Made by a program: the position numbers and the translations under genes. From CAZKBP01 sp964551015 (GTDB lineage Bacteria; Bacteroidota; Bacteroidia; Cytophagales; Microscillaceae): 64,000 nt of DNA. The notes under the pieces are model-generated. The model did not search any database. It was not told the origin of the DNA and worked only from the letters and a program-made list of their open reading frames with translations. The stretch spans positions 32,067 to 96,066 of the forward strand of contig CAZKBP010000023.1 of assembly GCA_964551015.1 (NCBI GenBank). Reading direction: 5' to 3'. Positions 17,239 to 25,744 of the stretch are shown here, in pieces. Each line of letters opens with the position of its first letter. Position 1 is the first letter of the stretch.

Positions 17239-20200
17239 ATGACGACCATCAGTAACCAATTACAACCGTTGAGCTTCACCCTGCGTGAGCTTTGGGGCTC
17301 TGCAAAAGGTCACGCTAGCGTTTTAGCTTTCGTATCCGCCCTTGCGATCATCGGGGGCTTACGTGCCTTTTTAAACCCAAGCCTAGAGGGAGAACTCACC
17401 ACAAACCACGCAACTTTTTCTCCTGAGCCACTATCGCCTCAGGTGCAAGCCAATGTATTCCCCACCGCTCCAGTGAATCAGGTAATTACCCGAATCAATG
17501 CGGGTGGGCTCTTGGCATCCGATGCCTACACCGACGGAGCAGGACAAGCCTGGAGTGATGATAAGTCTTTCTCGGGAGGAAGTACTTTTGTCAATTCAAC
17601 AGCTTCTATTTCTGGAACAAGCAATGACAAGCTCTACCGATCAGAGCGCTGGGGTAACTGGACTTACAACATTCCAGTTCCTAGTGCAGGTACTTATGAG
17701 GTAAAACTGCATTTCGCAGAAATCTACTGGAAAGTACTCACCTCTTCGGGAGGACCTGGTAAACGCGTATTTAGTATTCAAATAGAAGGTCAGGAAGTAC
17801 TCTCTAACTACGACATATTAGCACAAATAGGCCCCGCTACAGCTGATGTAAAGACTTTTAATGTAAATGTACAGGATGGCGTACTGAACATCAAGGGCAT
17901 TCAAATCAGTGATAATCCCAAGATTTCAGGAATTGAAGTCATCGGCTCTTCTACGACCACGCCTCCCAACCCTGACCCCGATCCAGAGCCTAATCCAGGT
18001 ACAGGAACCACCGTCAGCAAGATTAATGTAGGAGGCGGAGACTACCAAGACTGGGATGCCGATAAGCAATTTACGGCCAATGGAGCGATGGGAACCGCTA
18101 CCAACAACCAACTACAGATCAACAATACAAGCGATGACCAACTTTACCAATCCGAAAGATGGGGTGTATATACTTATAATATCCCTGTATCTGGTAGTGG
18201 TACTTACACGGTAAACCTTCACTTTGCAGAAATTTATTTTGGAGTAAAAACGGATAATCCAGTCGGCAGACGTGTTTTTGATGTCTTTGTCGAGAATCAA
18301 AAAGTACTTGCCAACTTTGATATTGCGAAGGAAGCAGGGCCGGCCACGGCTTTGGTTAAATCTTTTAGCGTCAATGTCACGGATGGCAACGTTACGATTC
18401 GTACTCAGGCCGTTAAAAATAATCCAAAAATCTCCGCCATTGAGGTCATCTCGGGCAGTGGAGGAGGAACGCCACCACCGCCACCACCAACTAACAGTGA
18501 CTTGAACTTTATCTTGGTGAACGCTAATACGGATAGCGATATTCAAGCCTTAAACGAAGGTAACTCTGTTAATTTGGGAGCCTTGGGCAATCCTCAGGTT
18601 TCTATCCGAGTAGACCCTAGCCCTGCTATCGATGGCAATGTGAAAAGTGTAAGAATGGTCTTGTCTGGCACCAAAAGCCGAGGACAGACTGAGAACGTAA
18701 AACCTTACACGCTCTACGGAGATAGTAATGGAGATTCTTTTGGAGAGAATTTCCCCAATGGTAACTACACCATCAAGGTAGACGCTTATTCCCAACCGAA
18801 TACAGGTGGAAATGTGGTTGCTTCTCGCACGGTCAACTTCAGCATCGGCAATAGCACCGGAGGCGGAGGTGGTTCAGGACTACTCAGCACCTCGGAGAGC
18901 GAAATGATTTTTGACGGAAGTCAATTTGATGTGATTACCAAAAACCTAACGGTTACCAATACAGGCTCGGCTTCGGTATCTATTAGTCAGGCACAAGTCT
19001 TGGGCGATAAATTTGAGGTATCGGTCAACCAAGGCTACCCAATCAACTTGAACGCAGGCCAATCCAAAACCTTCCAAGTGAAGTTTGCTCCTGGACAAAA
19101 CAACATTGGTGCTTTTGATGGAACTTTGAACTTCAGAAGTGGAACGAGCACACTAGCTAGCGTCGGGCTTCACGGTCTGAGCATCAGAGGCTACAACGGA
19201 GGAATCCAAGAGCCTTTCTTGTCGGATGTGGTAAAAACATTAGGCTACGACATCAATGTAGGCTGGACTAAGCTAGATATAGGTACTACCAAGAACCTTC
19301 AAGGCGAAGAAGTACTCGTGCAACTCTTCCAAAAAGCCGGAGGGGGGCAAGTACAGATTGAGCCTGTGGCTCGTTATTCACCTGCCGAAAAACTGCCTTT
19401 TGGTTACTACCTGCCCAGTGGCTCTAATCCTGATGAGCGACAAGTGGGCGAACTGACAGATGGTGGCAACGAGCACCAAACGCTTTTCCCAAATTTATCT
19501 AGTGGAGGAAAAAGCTTCGATCCAGGTAACGCGACTTTTGGTATTTATACCAAATCTAACTTCTTTAATCGCTTCAACTACACCGAAGATGCCTTGAATG
19601 CTCCCTCTGGTGTGGAAAGACGCGTACGCACCTACGCTTTGAAGAACCGTCAGGGAGCTTTGGTCGCCAATAGCTACTTAGTTTGCTTTGAAGATGCAAC
19701 CAATGGCGATTACCAAGATTATTGCTTTGTCCTCTCTAATGTGAAACCCGCAGGTGGTGGAAGTACACCTCCTCCCTCTGGCACTTCGCTCGTGAAGATC
19801 AACTCCGGAAACGGTAGCTTCAATGGTTGGGACAACGACCGTAACTTCAACGGCGGAACTCCTTCTTCCAAAAGCTTTGGGGTAAATGGTACATCAGATG
19901 ATGCGCTTTATCTAAATTATCGCTTTGGAGCTTCCTTTGGCTACAACATTCCAGTAGGTCAAGGTACTTACACGGTGAAATTACACTTCTTAGAGCCTTT
20001 CTTCGGTGCACCCGGTGGAGGACCCGGTGGTACAGGTCGTCGTGTCTTCAATATCAATGTAGAAGGTCAAGGTTTCCGTACTAATTTTGATATCAATGCC
20101 AATGCTGCTCCGGCCACGGCCTTAGTGGAAACCTTCAACAATATCACCGTCAACGATGGTACTCTGAATATTAATTTTAATGCCTCTAAGGACAATGCCA

Positions 20201-22611
20201 TCATCTCCGCCATTGAGATATTAGGAGACGGTGGTGGCTCTGGTGGTAGTCGTCCTTCTATTTTATCGGTGCACGACGGTACTTTGGATGTAATTCAGAA
20301 TGGAGAAACTGGTATTGATACAGACATCAGCATTTCTACCACACAGATGAACCTACCCAACGGTAGCTTGAATAATAATACCGTCAATGGTAATACCGTG
20401 AGACTGATTAAATCAGGCAATGGTCAAGTAAATGCTACCATCAACTCTACGGCGGGTGGCGATGCCATCACCTTGGTGCCTAATGGTGGATTGGATGCCT
20501 TCAGTACTTACACTTTTGAAGTTACCAGTGGGGTGAAGGATGTGAGTGGACAAGCGATGATTCCTTTCTCAGTTACCTTTACTACAGGTGCTCAGTCTTC
20601 TACGGGTTCGGGCAATCTGGGTGGAGTAAACTTTAATCGTTTCGTGCAAACTGCTTCTCAGGGTAAGCAATATACGAGCTTAGATATTCACGAAGAAGCC
20701 AATAAGCTTTATGCTGCTACCATTGATGGTTATATCCACCGCTTTGACATTCAAAATGACGGTACGCTCACGAACAAATTCGTAATCAATACTTTGAGAA
20801 ATCACCGTCGTGGCTCTCAGGTAAGTTCTAACGCCAAGACCTTGGTTGGCTTGGTCGTACAGCCAGGTTCTAGCCCCAATAATCCGATTGTCTGGATATC
20901 TTACGCGGGTGCTTATACCTTAACCGACGGCCCAGCTTGGGATGGTAACATTGCTCGCTTGTCTGGCTCTAATTTGCAGAATATCAGGGATGTAGTGATT
21001 AACCTGCCCCGCTCCAAGCGTGATCACTTGACCAATAGCATCGCCTTTGAGCCAGGTAATAATAACTTTATCTACTTCCTACAAGGCGGGAACACAGCGA
21101 TGGGTAAAGGAGATTCCAACTGGGGTAACCGTGAGGAACGACTGCTCTCAGCCGCGCTGCTACGTCTGAAAATTAATCCACTACCCAACAACCCGATCAA
21201 CGCGAAGACCGAAGAGGGAGGTAATTACAACCCTTACGCTTCTGGCGCACCACTTACGCTCTACGCCACGGGTATTCGTAATGCTTACGATTTGGTATTC
21301 CATAGCAATGGACAATTGTACGTGCCTACCAATGGCTCGGCTGCTCCGGGTAATGTACCTAGTTCTACTCCTGGTACTTTTAACTATGTATCCAAAGACT
21401 CCAAAGCTCCTAACTACAATGGTCCCAAAGCACCTGGCATAAACGGCGTTACTCCTACCCAACGAGATTGGTTATTCCGTGTAGAACCCGGAAGATACTA
21501 CGGCCACCCCAACCCCAGAAGAGGAGAGTATATCCTGAACCGTGGAGATGGAGATGTGAACAACTCACAATATAATGGCTTGGGAGCTGATCCGAACTAC
21601 CACTGGGGTGGAATTGCCTATGATTTTGAGTTCAACAAATCACCCAATGGAGTTATCGAGTACAAGAGCAATACCTTTAATGGAAAATTGAAAGGAAGAT
21701 TGCTCATAGTGAGATACAGTGAGAAAGATGATATTATGATTCTTAGACCTGACCCCTCACAACTAGGCAACATCACAGAAACGCCCATTGACGGTAAGGC
21801 CGTAGGACTGAATAACTTCTCTAATCCTCTGGACTTAATAGAAGATACCAAAAATGGTAATCTCTATGTATCTGAGTTTGGAGCCAATCGCATCGTGCTG
21901 ATGAAACCCGCTGGTACCACGAATAATGGTGGTGATGGTAGTTTGAGCGTGACCAAAGTGCGATTGATTAATCCAAACAACAATACGATCGTTACGGATA
22001 TCAACAATGGTAGCACCCTCAATTTAGGAGCCCTTGGCTTGAATAATGGTGTCAACATTGAGGCCGTCGTGAACGGAACTCCAAGTTTTGTTACTTTTGC
22101 GCTGAGAGGTCCTCAAAACATCAACAGAACCGAAGGAAGTGCTCCCTACGCTTTGTTTGGAGACAGTGATCAAAATGGCTTCTTACCGGGTAGCTTGCCA
22201 AACGGGGCTTACAACCTAACCGTTACACCAAATAGTAGTAGTGGAACAGGTACCGCTTTGACCGTTTCGTTCAATGTTACCAATAGCTCTGCTCGGGTCA
22301 TTCCTAACGTGCGCTTAGAAGATGAGCCATCACGGGGTGAGTTACCTTCTGAGGTCGTGAATCTTTTCCCGAATCCCTCCGAAGAAGGTATCTTCCAAGT
22401 AGAGTTCAGCGATGTGATTCAAGGAAAGGTACACTACGATTTGGTAGACCAACAAGGTAATATCATCACCAGTGGTGATATGGATACCAACGGTCTAGTT
22501 TATTCTATGGAAATTAACTTGAAAGCTCACCTCCGTAATAATGGCGTGTATTACCTCCGTCTGCGTGGAGATCACTTGAAACAAAAAACGATGAAAGTGG
22601 TGAAAAACTAA
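17239..22611 (+). CDS. Giant malectin / sugar-dehydrogenase protein with T9SS sorting domain
   Basis: A 1790-residue exported multidomain protein. A long polar N-terminus precedes one hydrophobic segment (about residues 27-45), probably an atypical signal peptide. Then follow malectin-like carbohydrate-binding domains at about 81-235, 258-408 and 852-1000, each with INxG, a YxSERWG- or LNYRFG-type motif and LHFxExxF. A beta domain at about 424-546 recurs at about 1570-1685, sharing NLGALG and GDSxGD/GDSDQNG. There is an ASH/choice-of-anchor-like domain near 553-645 and a Big-type Ig near 1005-1120. A glucose/sorbosone dehydrogenase-like six-bladed propeller spans about 1132-1557 (YGHPNPRRGEY, WGGIAYDF, LYVSEFGANRIV). 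Pro/Gly linkers separate the early domains. The end (LFPNPSEEGIFQVEF to residue 1790) is a type A sorting domain. It is probably a surface-attached or released glycan-binding oxidoreductase; catalysis is inferred. Confidence 0.88.
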   Translation: MTTISNQLQPLSFTLRELWGSAKGHASVLAFVSALAIIGGLRAFLNPSLEGELTTNHATFSPEPLSPQVQANVFPTAPVNQVITRINAGGLLASDAYTDGAGQAWSDDKSFSGGSTFVNSTASISGTSNDKLYRSERWGNWTYNIPVPSAGTYEVKLHFAEIYWKVLTSSGGPGKRVFSIQIEGQEVLSNYDILAQIGPATADVKTFNVNVQDGVLNIKGIQISDNPKISGIEVIGSSTTTPPNPDPDPEPNPGTGTTVSKINVGGGDYQDWDADKQFTANGAMGTATNNQLQINNTSDDQLYQSERWGVYTYNIPVSGSGTYTVNLHFAEIYFGVKTDNPVGRRVFDVFVENQKVLANFDIAKEAGPATALVKSFSVNVTDGNVTIRTQAVKNNPKISAIEVISGSGGGTPPPPPPTNSDLNFILVNANTDSDIQALNEGNSVNLGALGNPQVSIRVDPSPAIDGNVKSVRMVLSGTKSRGQTENVKPYTLYGDSNGDSFGENFPNGNYTIKVDAYSQPNTGGNVVASRTVNFSIGNSTGGGGGSGLLSTSESEMIFDGSQFDVITKNLTVTNTGSASVSISQAQVLGDKFEVSVNQGYPINLNAGQSKTFQVKFAPGQNNIGAFDGTLNFRSGTSTLASVGLHGLSIRGYNGGIQEPFLSDVVKTLGYDINVGWTKLDIGTTKNLQGEEVLVQLFQKAGGGQVQIEPVARYSPAEKLPFGYYLPSGSNPDERQVGELTDGGNEHQTLFPNLSSGGKSFDPGNATFGIYTKSNFFNRFNYTEDALNAPSGVERRVRTYALKNRQGALVANSYLVCFEDATNGDYQDYCFVLSNVKPAGGGSTPPPSGTSLVKINSGNGSFNGWDNDRNFNGGTPSSKSFGVNGTSDDALYLNYRFGASFGYNIPVGQGTYTVKLHFLEPFFGAPGGGPGGTGRRVFNINVEGQGFRTNFDINANAAPATALVETFNNITVNDGTLNINFNASKDNAIISAIEILGDGGGSGGSRPSILSVHDGTLDVIQNGETGIDTDISISTTQMNLPNGSLNNNTVNGNTVRLIKSGNGQVNATINSTAGGDAITLVPNGGLDAFSTYTFEVTSGVKDVSGQAMIPFSVTFTTGAQSSTGSGNLGGVNFNRFVQTASQGKQYTSLDIHEEANKLYAATIDGYIHRFDIQNDGTLTNKFVINTLRNHRRGSQVSSNAKTLVGLVVQPGSSPNNPIVWISYAGAYTLTDGPAWDGNIARLSGSNLQNIRDVVINLPRSKRDHLTNSIAFEPGNNNFIYFLQGGNTAMGKGDSNWGNREERLLSAALLRLKINPLPNNPINAKTEEGGNYNPYASGAPLTLYATGIRNAYDLVFHSNGQLYVPTNGSAAPGNVPSSTPGTFNYVSKDSKAPNYNGPKAPGINGVTPTQRDWLFRVEPGRYYGHPNPRRGEYILNRGDGDVNNSQYNGLGADPNYHWGGIAYDFEFNKSPNGVIEYKSNTFNGKLKGRLLIVRYSEKDDIMILRPDPSQLGNITETPIDGKAVGLNNFSNPLDLIEDTKNGNLYVSEFGANRIVLMKPAGTTNNGGDGSLSVTKVRLINPNNNTIVTDINNGSTLNLGALGLNNGVNIEAVVNGTPSFVTFALRGPQNINRTEGSAPYALFGDSDQNGFLPGSLPNGAYNLTVTPNSSSGTGTALTVSFNVTNSSARVIPNVRLEDEPSRGELPSEVVNLFPNPSEEGIFQVEFSDVIQGKVHYDLVDQQGNIITSGDMDTNGLVYSMEINLKAHLRNNGVYYLRLRGDHLKQKTMKVVKN

Positions 22612-22634
22612 GCAAGTAAGCTTATACTTGAAAT

Positions 22635-22662
22635 AAAAGCCTGGCCTTGGCCGGGCTTTTTT
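22635..22662 (+). terminator. Rho-independent terminator
   Basis: AAAAGCCTGGCC and GGCCGGGCTTTT form a 12-base stem with one T-G pair around the two-base loop TT, ending in TTTTTT. It closes the giant malectin gene. Confidence 0.92.
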
Positions 22663-22857
22663 CATGGGCTGAAAACAATTTGAAGCGAATCCGTAAATGT
22701 TTTTGTAGATAGCCATGCGATTTTTTTTGCAGAAGGTAATCAAACTGATTCCGTGCGGATTAGGCCGATTCTCAATAACTTGAGACAAACAGCCGAACAA
22801 CTATCTATATAATTTACTAACTTGCTCTCGGGTAGCGAATTCAAGAAATGACAGCGA

Positions 22858-25668
22858 ATGTTTAATAGCACGAACGACCTAATGGAGCGATTCAATGTTT
22901 CTCAGACATTGGAAAAGCTCAATGTGACCAAAACACTTTATAGCAAATTTGACAAAGAAGCCGAGAAGTCGCTTTCTCAGACCTTAATTCGAGAGGCTCT
23001 CGATGAGGTATACAGTCGAGGTGACAAGGTGATGATTGGTTTCGTAGGGTTGCATTACCTCTTAGGTCTGCTCTTTGCCGCCATTCACAATGATAGCTGG
23101 CGACTTTATGGCTTTTTAGGAACAGCCGTACTTCTTATCTTTCTGGGCATTGTTTTCTTCTATCCTAAGAAATTTTTTACTCGGGTAATGGCTGGGGTCG
23201 CCCTGATGTCTTACATTCTGCTTTATATCCATCTGTTAAAAGGTTTACCCGAGGTGCGTTTCTTCTTTTTTACTTCTTTTACCATCTTGATCGTGTATCA
23301 AGACTGGAGGTCACTCTGGCCCACGGCGTTGATTCTTTACATTCAAATTCTGGTATTTACCTATCTTGGAGGTTATGCAGACTCTTTGCCCTTTGTCACC
23401 GAAGAGTATAAGGACTTGGTACTCAGGGTAGCGGGTGTGAAGCAAGGAGAAAATGTAAATTGGAGGGGAATCGGATTTTATGTGGGGATTTCTTCTTTAC
23501 AGGTAATGTTAGCAGGCGTATGGGCACATTTTCTCAAAAGACAAACCATTGGAGAAGTCCTTTCTAAACAAGCTATCCTGACCAAGCAACTAGAGATAGA
23601 AAAGGCAAACGAGCAACTAGAAAACAATGTAAAAAAGAAAACTCAAGAGCTCCAAGCCGCCCTCGAGCAAACCCAAGCCAACGAGGAAGAACTCCGACAA
23701 AATATGGAAGAACTAACGGCTACGCAGGATGAAATGGAAAACCAGCGCAATAAGCTTCTCGAGAATCAGGAAAAAATGCAGGAAGTCCAGCAAGAGCTTC
23801 AAGAAAGGCAGTCCAAAATGGAACGCTCCCAATGGCTGGAATCCAATCTCTCCCGCTTTGACGATATTATGCGCCTGAGCTATGACAAGGGCTTAGAAGA
23901 GCTTTCTGACAAAATTATGCTCAATCTCTCCGAATTGTTAAATGCTACCCAGGGTGCTTTTTATGTCTATGACGAGGAAGAAGGTTTGCTCAAAATGACC
24001 GGTGGCTACGCCTGTACGCCGCAAACTGTGAAAAAAGCCACTTTCAAAATGGGAGAAGGCATTCTCGGGCAAATGGTGAAAACCAAAAAAACCACTTATC
24101 TCAGCGACCTACCAGATGAAGGAGCCATTACCGAATCAGCCCTCACCCGAGTGCGAAGCAAGAGTATCGCCATCGTGCCCATGCTCTACAATGAAGACAT
24201 TCAAGGAGTCATCGAGATTGCGCTCTTACATCAAATAGACGATCTACACAAAGAGTTTTTGGAGCGTATGGCTAAGAACGTAGCCACCATGCTTCAGAGT
24301 ATCCGTGGTATCTTAAGAACCCAAAAGCTACTCAAACAATCTCAAGAAATCACCAGTCAGCTTCGTGCCAATGCCCGCGAACTCGAAAAAACCAAACAGG
24401 AAGAAGAGCAACGCGCCCTCGAGTTTCAAAGCCAATTCAAGGCAATTGATCGTTCTATGCTCGTACTAGAATGTACGCCCGAAGGCGAAATCTTAGACGC
24501 GAATGAAAACTTCCTCAAACTATCTAAGTACCAACCCCAAGAAATGATCGGAAAACACGAGAGTATTTTCTTGGCCGGGCACTACGCGCATACTTCTGAC
24601 TATCAAGAGCTTTGGAACCGAATCCGTAATTATCAATTCGTAGATACCGAGCACGAATGTGTAGCCAAAGATGGCAAATCTTTCTGGATGAAAGCCAATT
24701 ACTATACCTTGGGAACGGGTAGAAAAACCAAAGTGATGGTGCTTGCTTACGATACCACCCGCGAGAAAGAACAAGATATTCGTATTCTGGAGCACCTGGA
24801 AGCTCTCAAGAAAAAAGAAGAACAAACCGAAAAACATCTCCAAGAAGTAGAGCACCTCCGAGATGAAGTAGAGAAAAAAGCCAATGAGCTTCAGGAGCAA
24901 ATGAATGCCATCAATGTTTCTACGGCCATGGTAGAATATGACCCAAAAGGGTTCATCCGATATGTCAATGACAAATTCTTAGAAATTTCTGGCTATCGCC
25001 CCAAAGATTTAATGGGAAAATCACACCAAATCTTGGTAGAAGATAAGTTTGCCCAATCAAAAGCCTATGCCAAGTTTTGGGAAAGATTACATAAAAAGGA
25101 ATTCATAGAAGGAGAGTTCGAAATCAAAACCAAAAAACAAGAAGGTCGTTGGCTCCGTGGAAGCTATTATCCTATCTGCGACCGAGCCGGCCAACTGAGC
25201 AAAGTAATGCTCCTCGCCTCAGATATTACGCAGGAAGTGCAACAGGAAGAAAAAATAAAACAATACTTACTCGATCTAGAGAAAGCCAAGGCCAAACTCA
25301 AGGACAAGACCATGGAGCTAAGAGCGCAAATCAACGCGATTGACCGAGCCATCGGGGTACTCGAGATGAACCCAGAGGGGAAAATATTGCGAGCCAATGA
25401 GCAGTTCTTGAAGCTCTCTAACTATAAGAACGGAGAGCTTTCTGGCAAGCACCACAGAGTTTTACTAGATAAGAAGGATGCTGCCTCACCTGCTTACCGC
25501 AAATTTTGGGAAAAATTGAACCAGAATCAATTCGTAGAAAACGATTTTACCGCCATTACCAAAGATAAGAGCGAGCTGCAGCTTCGGGGAAGTTATTTTC
25601 CTGTGTTAGATGCGGGCGAAAAAGTCACCAAAATTATCGCGATCATCGCACGCGCTTCTTCAAGCTAA
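22858..25668 (+). CDS. Membrane GAF-PAS-PAS-PAS sensor without output domain
   Basis: A 936-residue membrane sensor. Residues about 58-226 form a six-helix membrane domain containing EVRFFFFTSFTILIVYQDWRSL, resembling the membrane input domain of some bacterial kinases (which carry EAHFHFF and YRDWRP in the same place). A coiled coil follows (about 238-330), then a GAF domain (331-484) and three PAS domains (523-639, 681-790, 824-934), each with an FWxxL or LWNRI helix, as in Aer/BdlA-type PAS domains. Linkers are coiled. The protein stops just after the third PAS domain, with no kinase, cyclase, phosphatase or chemoreceptor signalling domain. The downstream gene, 76 bases away, has a clearly related GAF domain plus a phosphatase, so the two may act as a pair. 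Confidence 0.85.
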   Translation: MFNSTNDLMERFNVSQTLEKLNVTKTLYSKFDKEAEKSLSQTLIREALDEVYSRGDKVMIGFVGLHYLLGLLFAAIHNDSWRLYGFLGTAVLLIFLGIVFFYPKKFFTRVMAGVALMSYILLYIHLLKGLPEVRFFFFTSFTILIVYQDWRSLWPTALILYIQILVFTYLGGYADSLPFVTEEYKDLVLRVAGVKQGENVNWRGIGFYVGISSLQVMLAGVWAHFLKRQTIGEVLSKQAILTKQLEIEKANEQLENNVKKKTQELQAALEQTQANEEELRQNMEELTATQDEMENQRNKLLENQEKMQEVQQELQERQSKMERSQWLESNLSRFDDIMRLSYDKGLEELSDKIMLNLSELLNATQGAFYVYDEEEGLLKMTGGYACTPQTVKKATFKMGEGILGQMVKTKKTTYLSDLPDEGAITESALTRVRSKSIAIVPMLYNEDIQGVIEIALLHQIDDLHKEFLERMAKNVATMLQSIRGILRTQKLLKQSQEITSQLRANARELEKTKQEEEQRALEFQSQFKAIDRSMLVLECTPEGEILDANENFLKLSKYQPQEMIGKHESIFLAGHYAHTSDYQELWNRIRNYQFVDTEHECVAKDGKSFWMKANYYTLGTGRKTKVMVLAYDTTREKEQDIRILEHLEALKKKEEQTEKHLQEVEHLRDEVEKKANELQEQMNAINVSTAMVEYDPKGFIRYVNDKFLEISGYRPKDLMGKSHQILVEDKFAQSKAYAKFWERLHKKEFIEGEFEIKTKKQEGRWLRGSYYPICDRAGQLSKVMLLASDITQEVQQEEKIKQYLLDLEKAKAKLKDKTMELRAQINAIDRAIGVLEMNPEGKILRANEQFLKLSNYKNGELSGKHHRVLLDKKDAASPAYRKFWEKLNQNQFVENDFTAITKDKSELQLRGSYFPVLDAGEKVTKIIAIIARASSS

Positions 25669-25744
25669 TTCCTTATAAATGAAATAAATAGCCGAAAAAC
25701 AGACTACTTACAACGGACAAGTATCCTAGCGCCAACTCAAAAAA

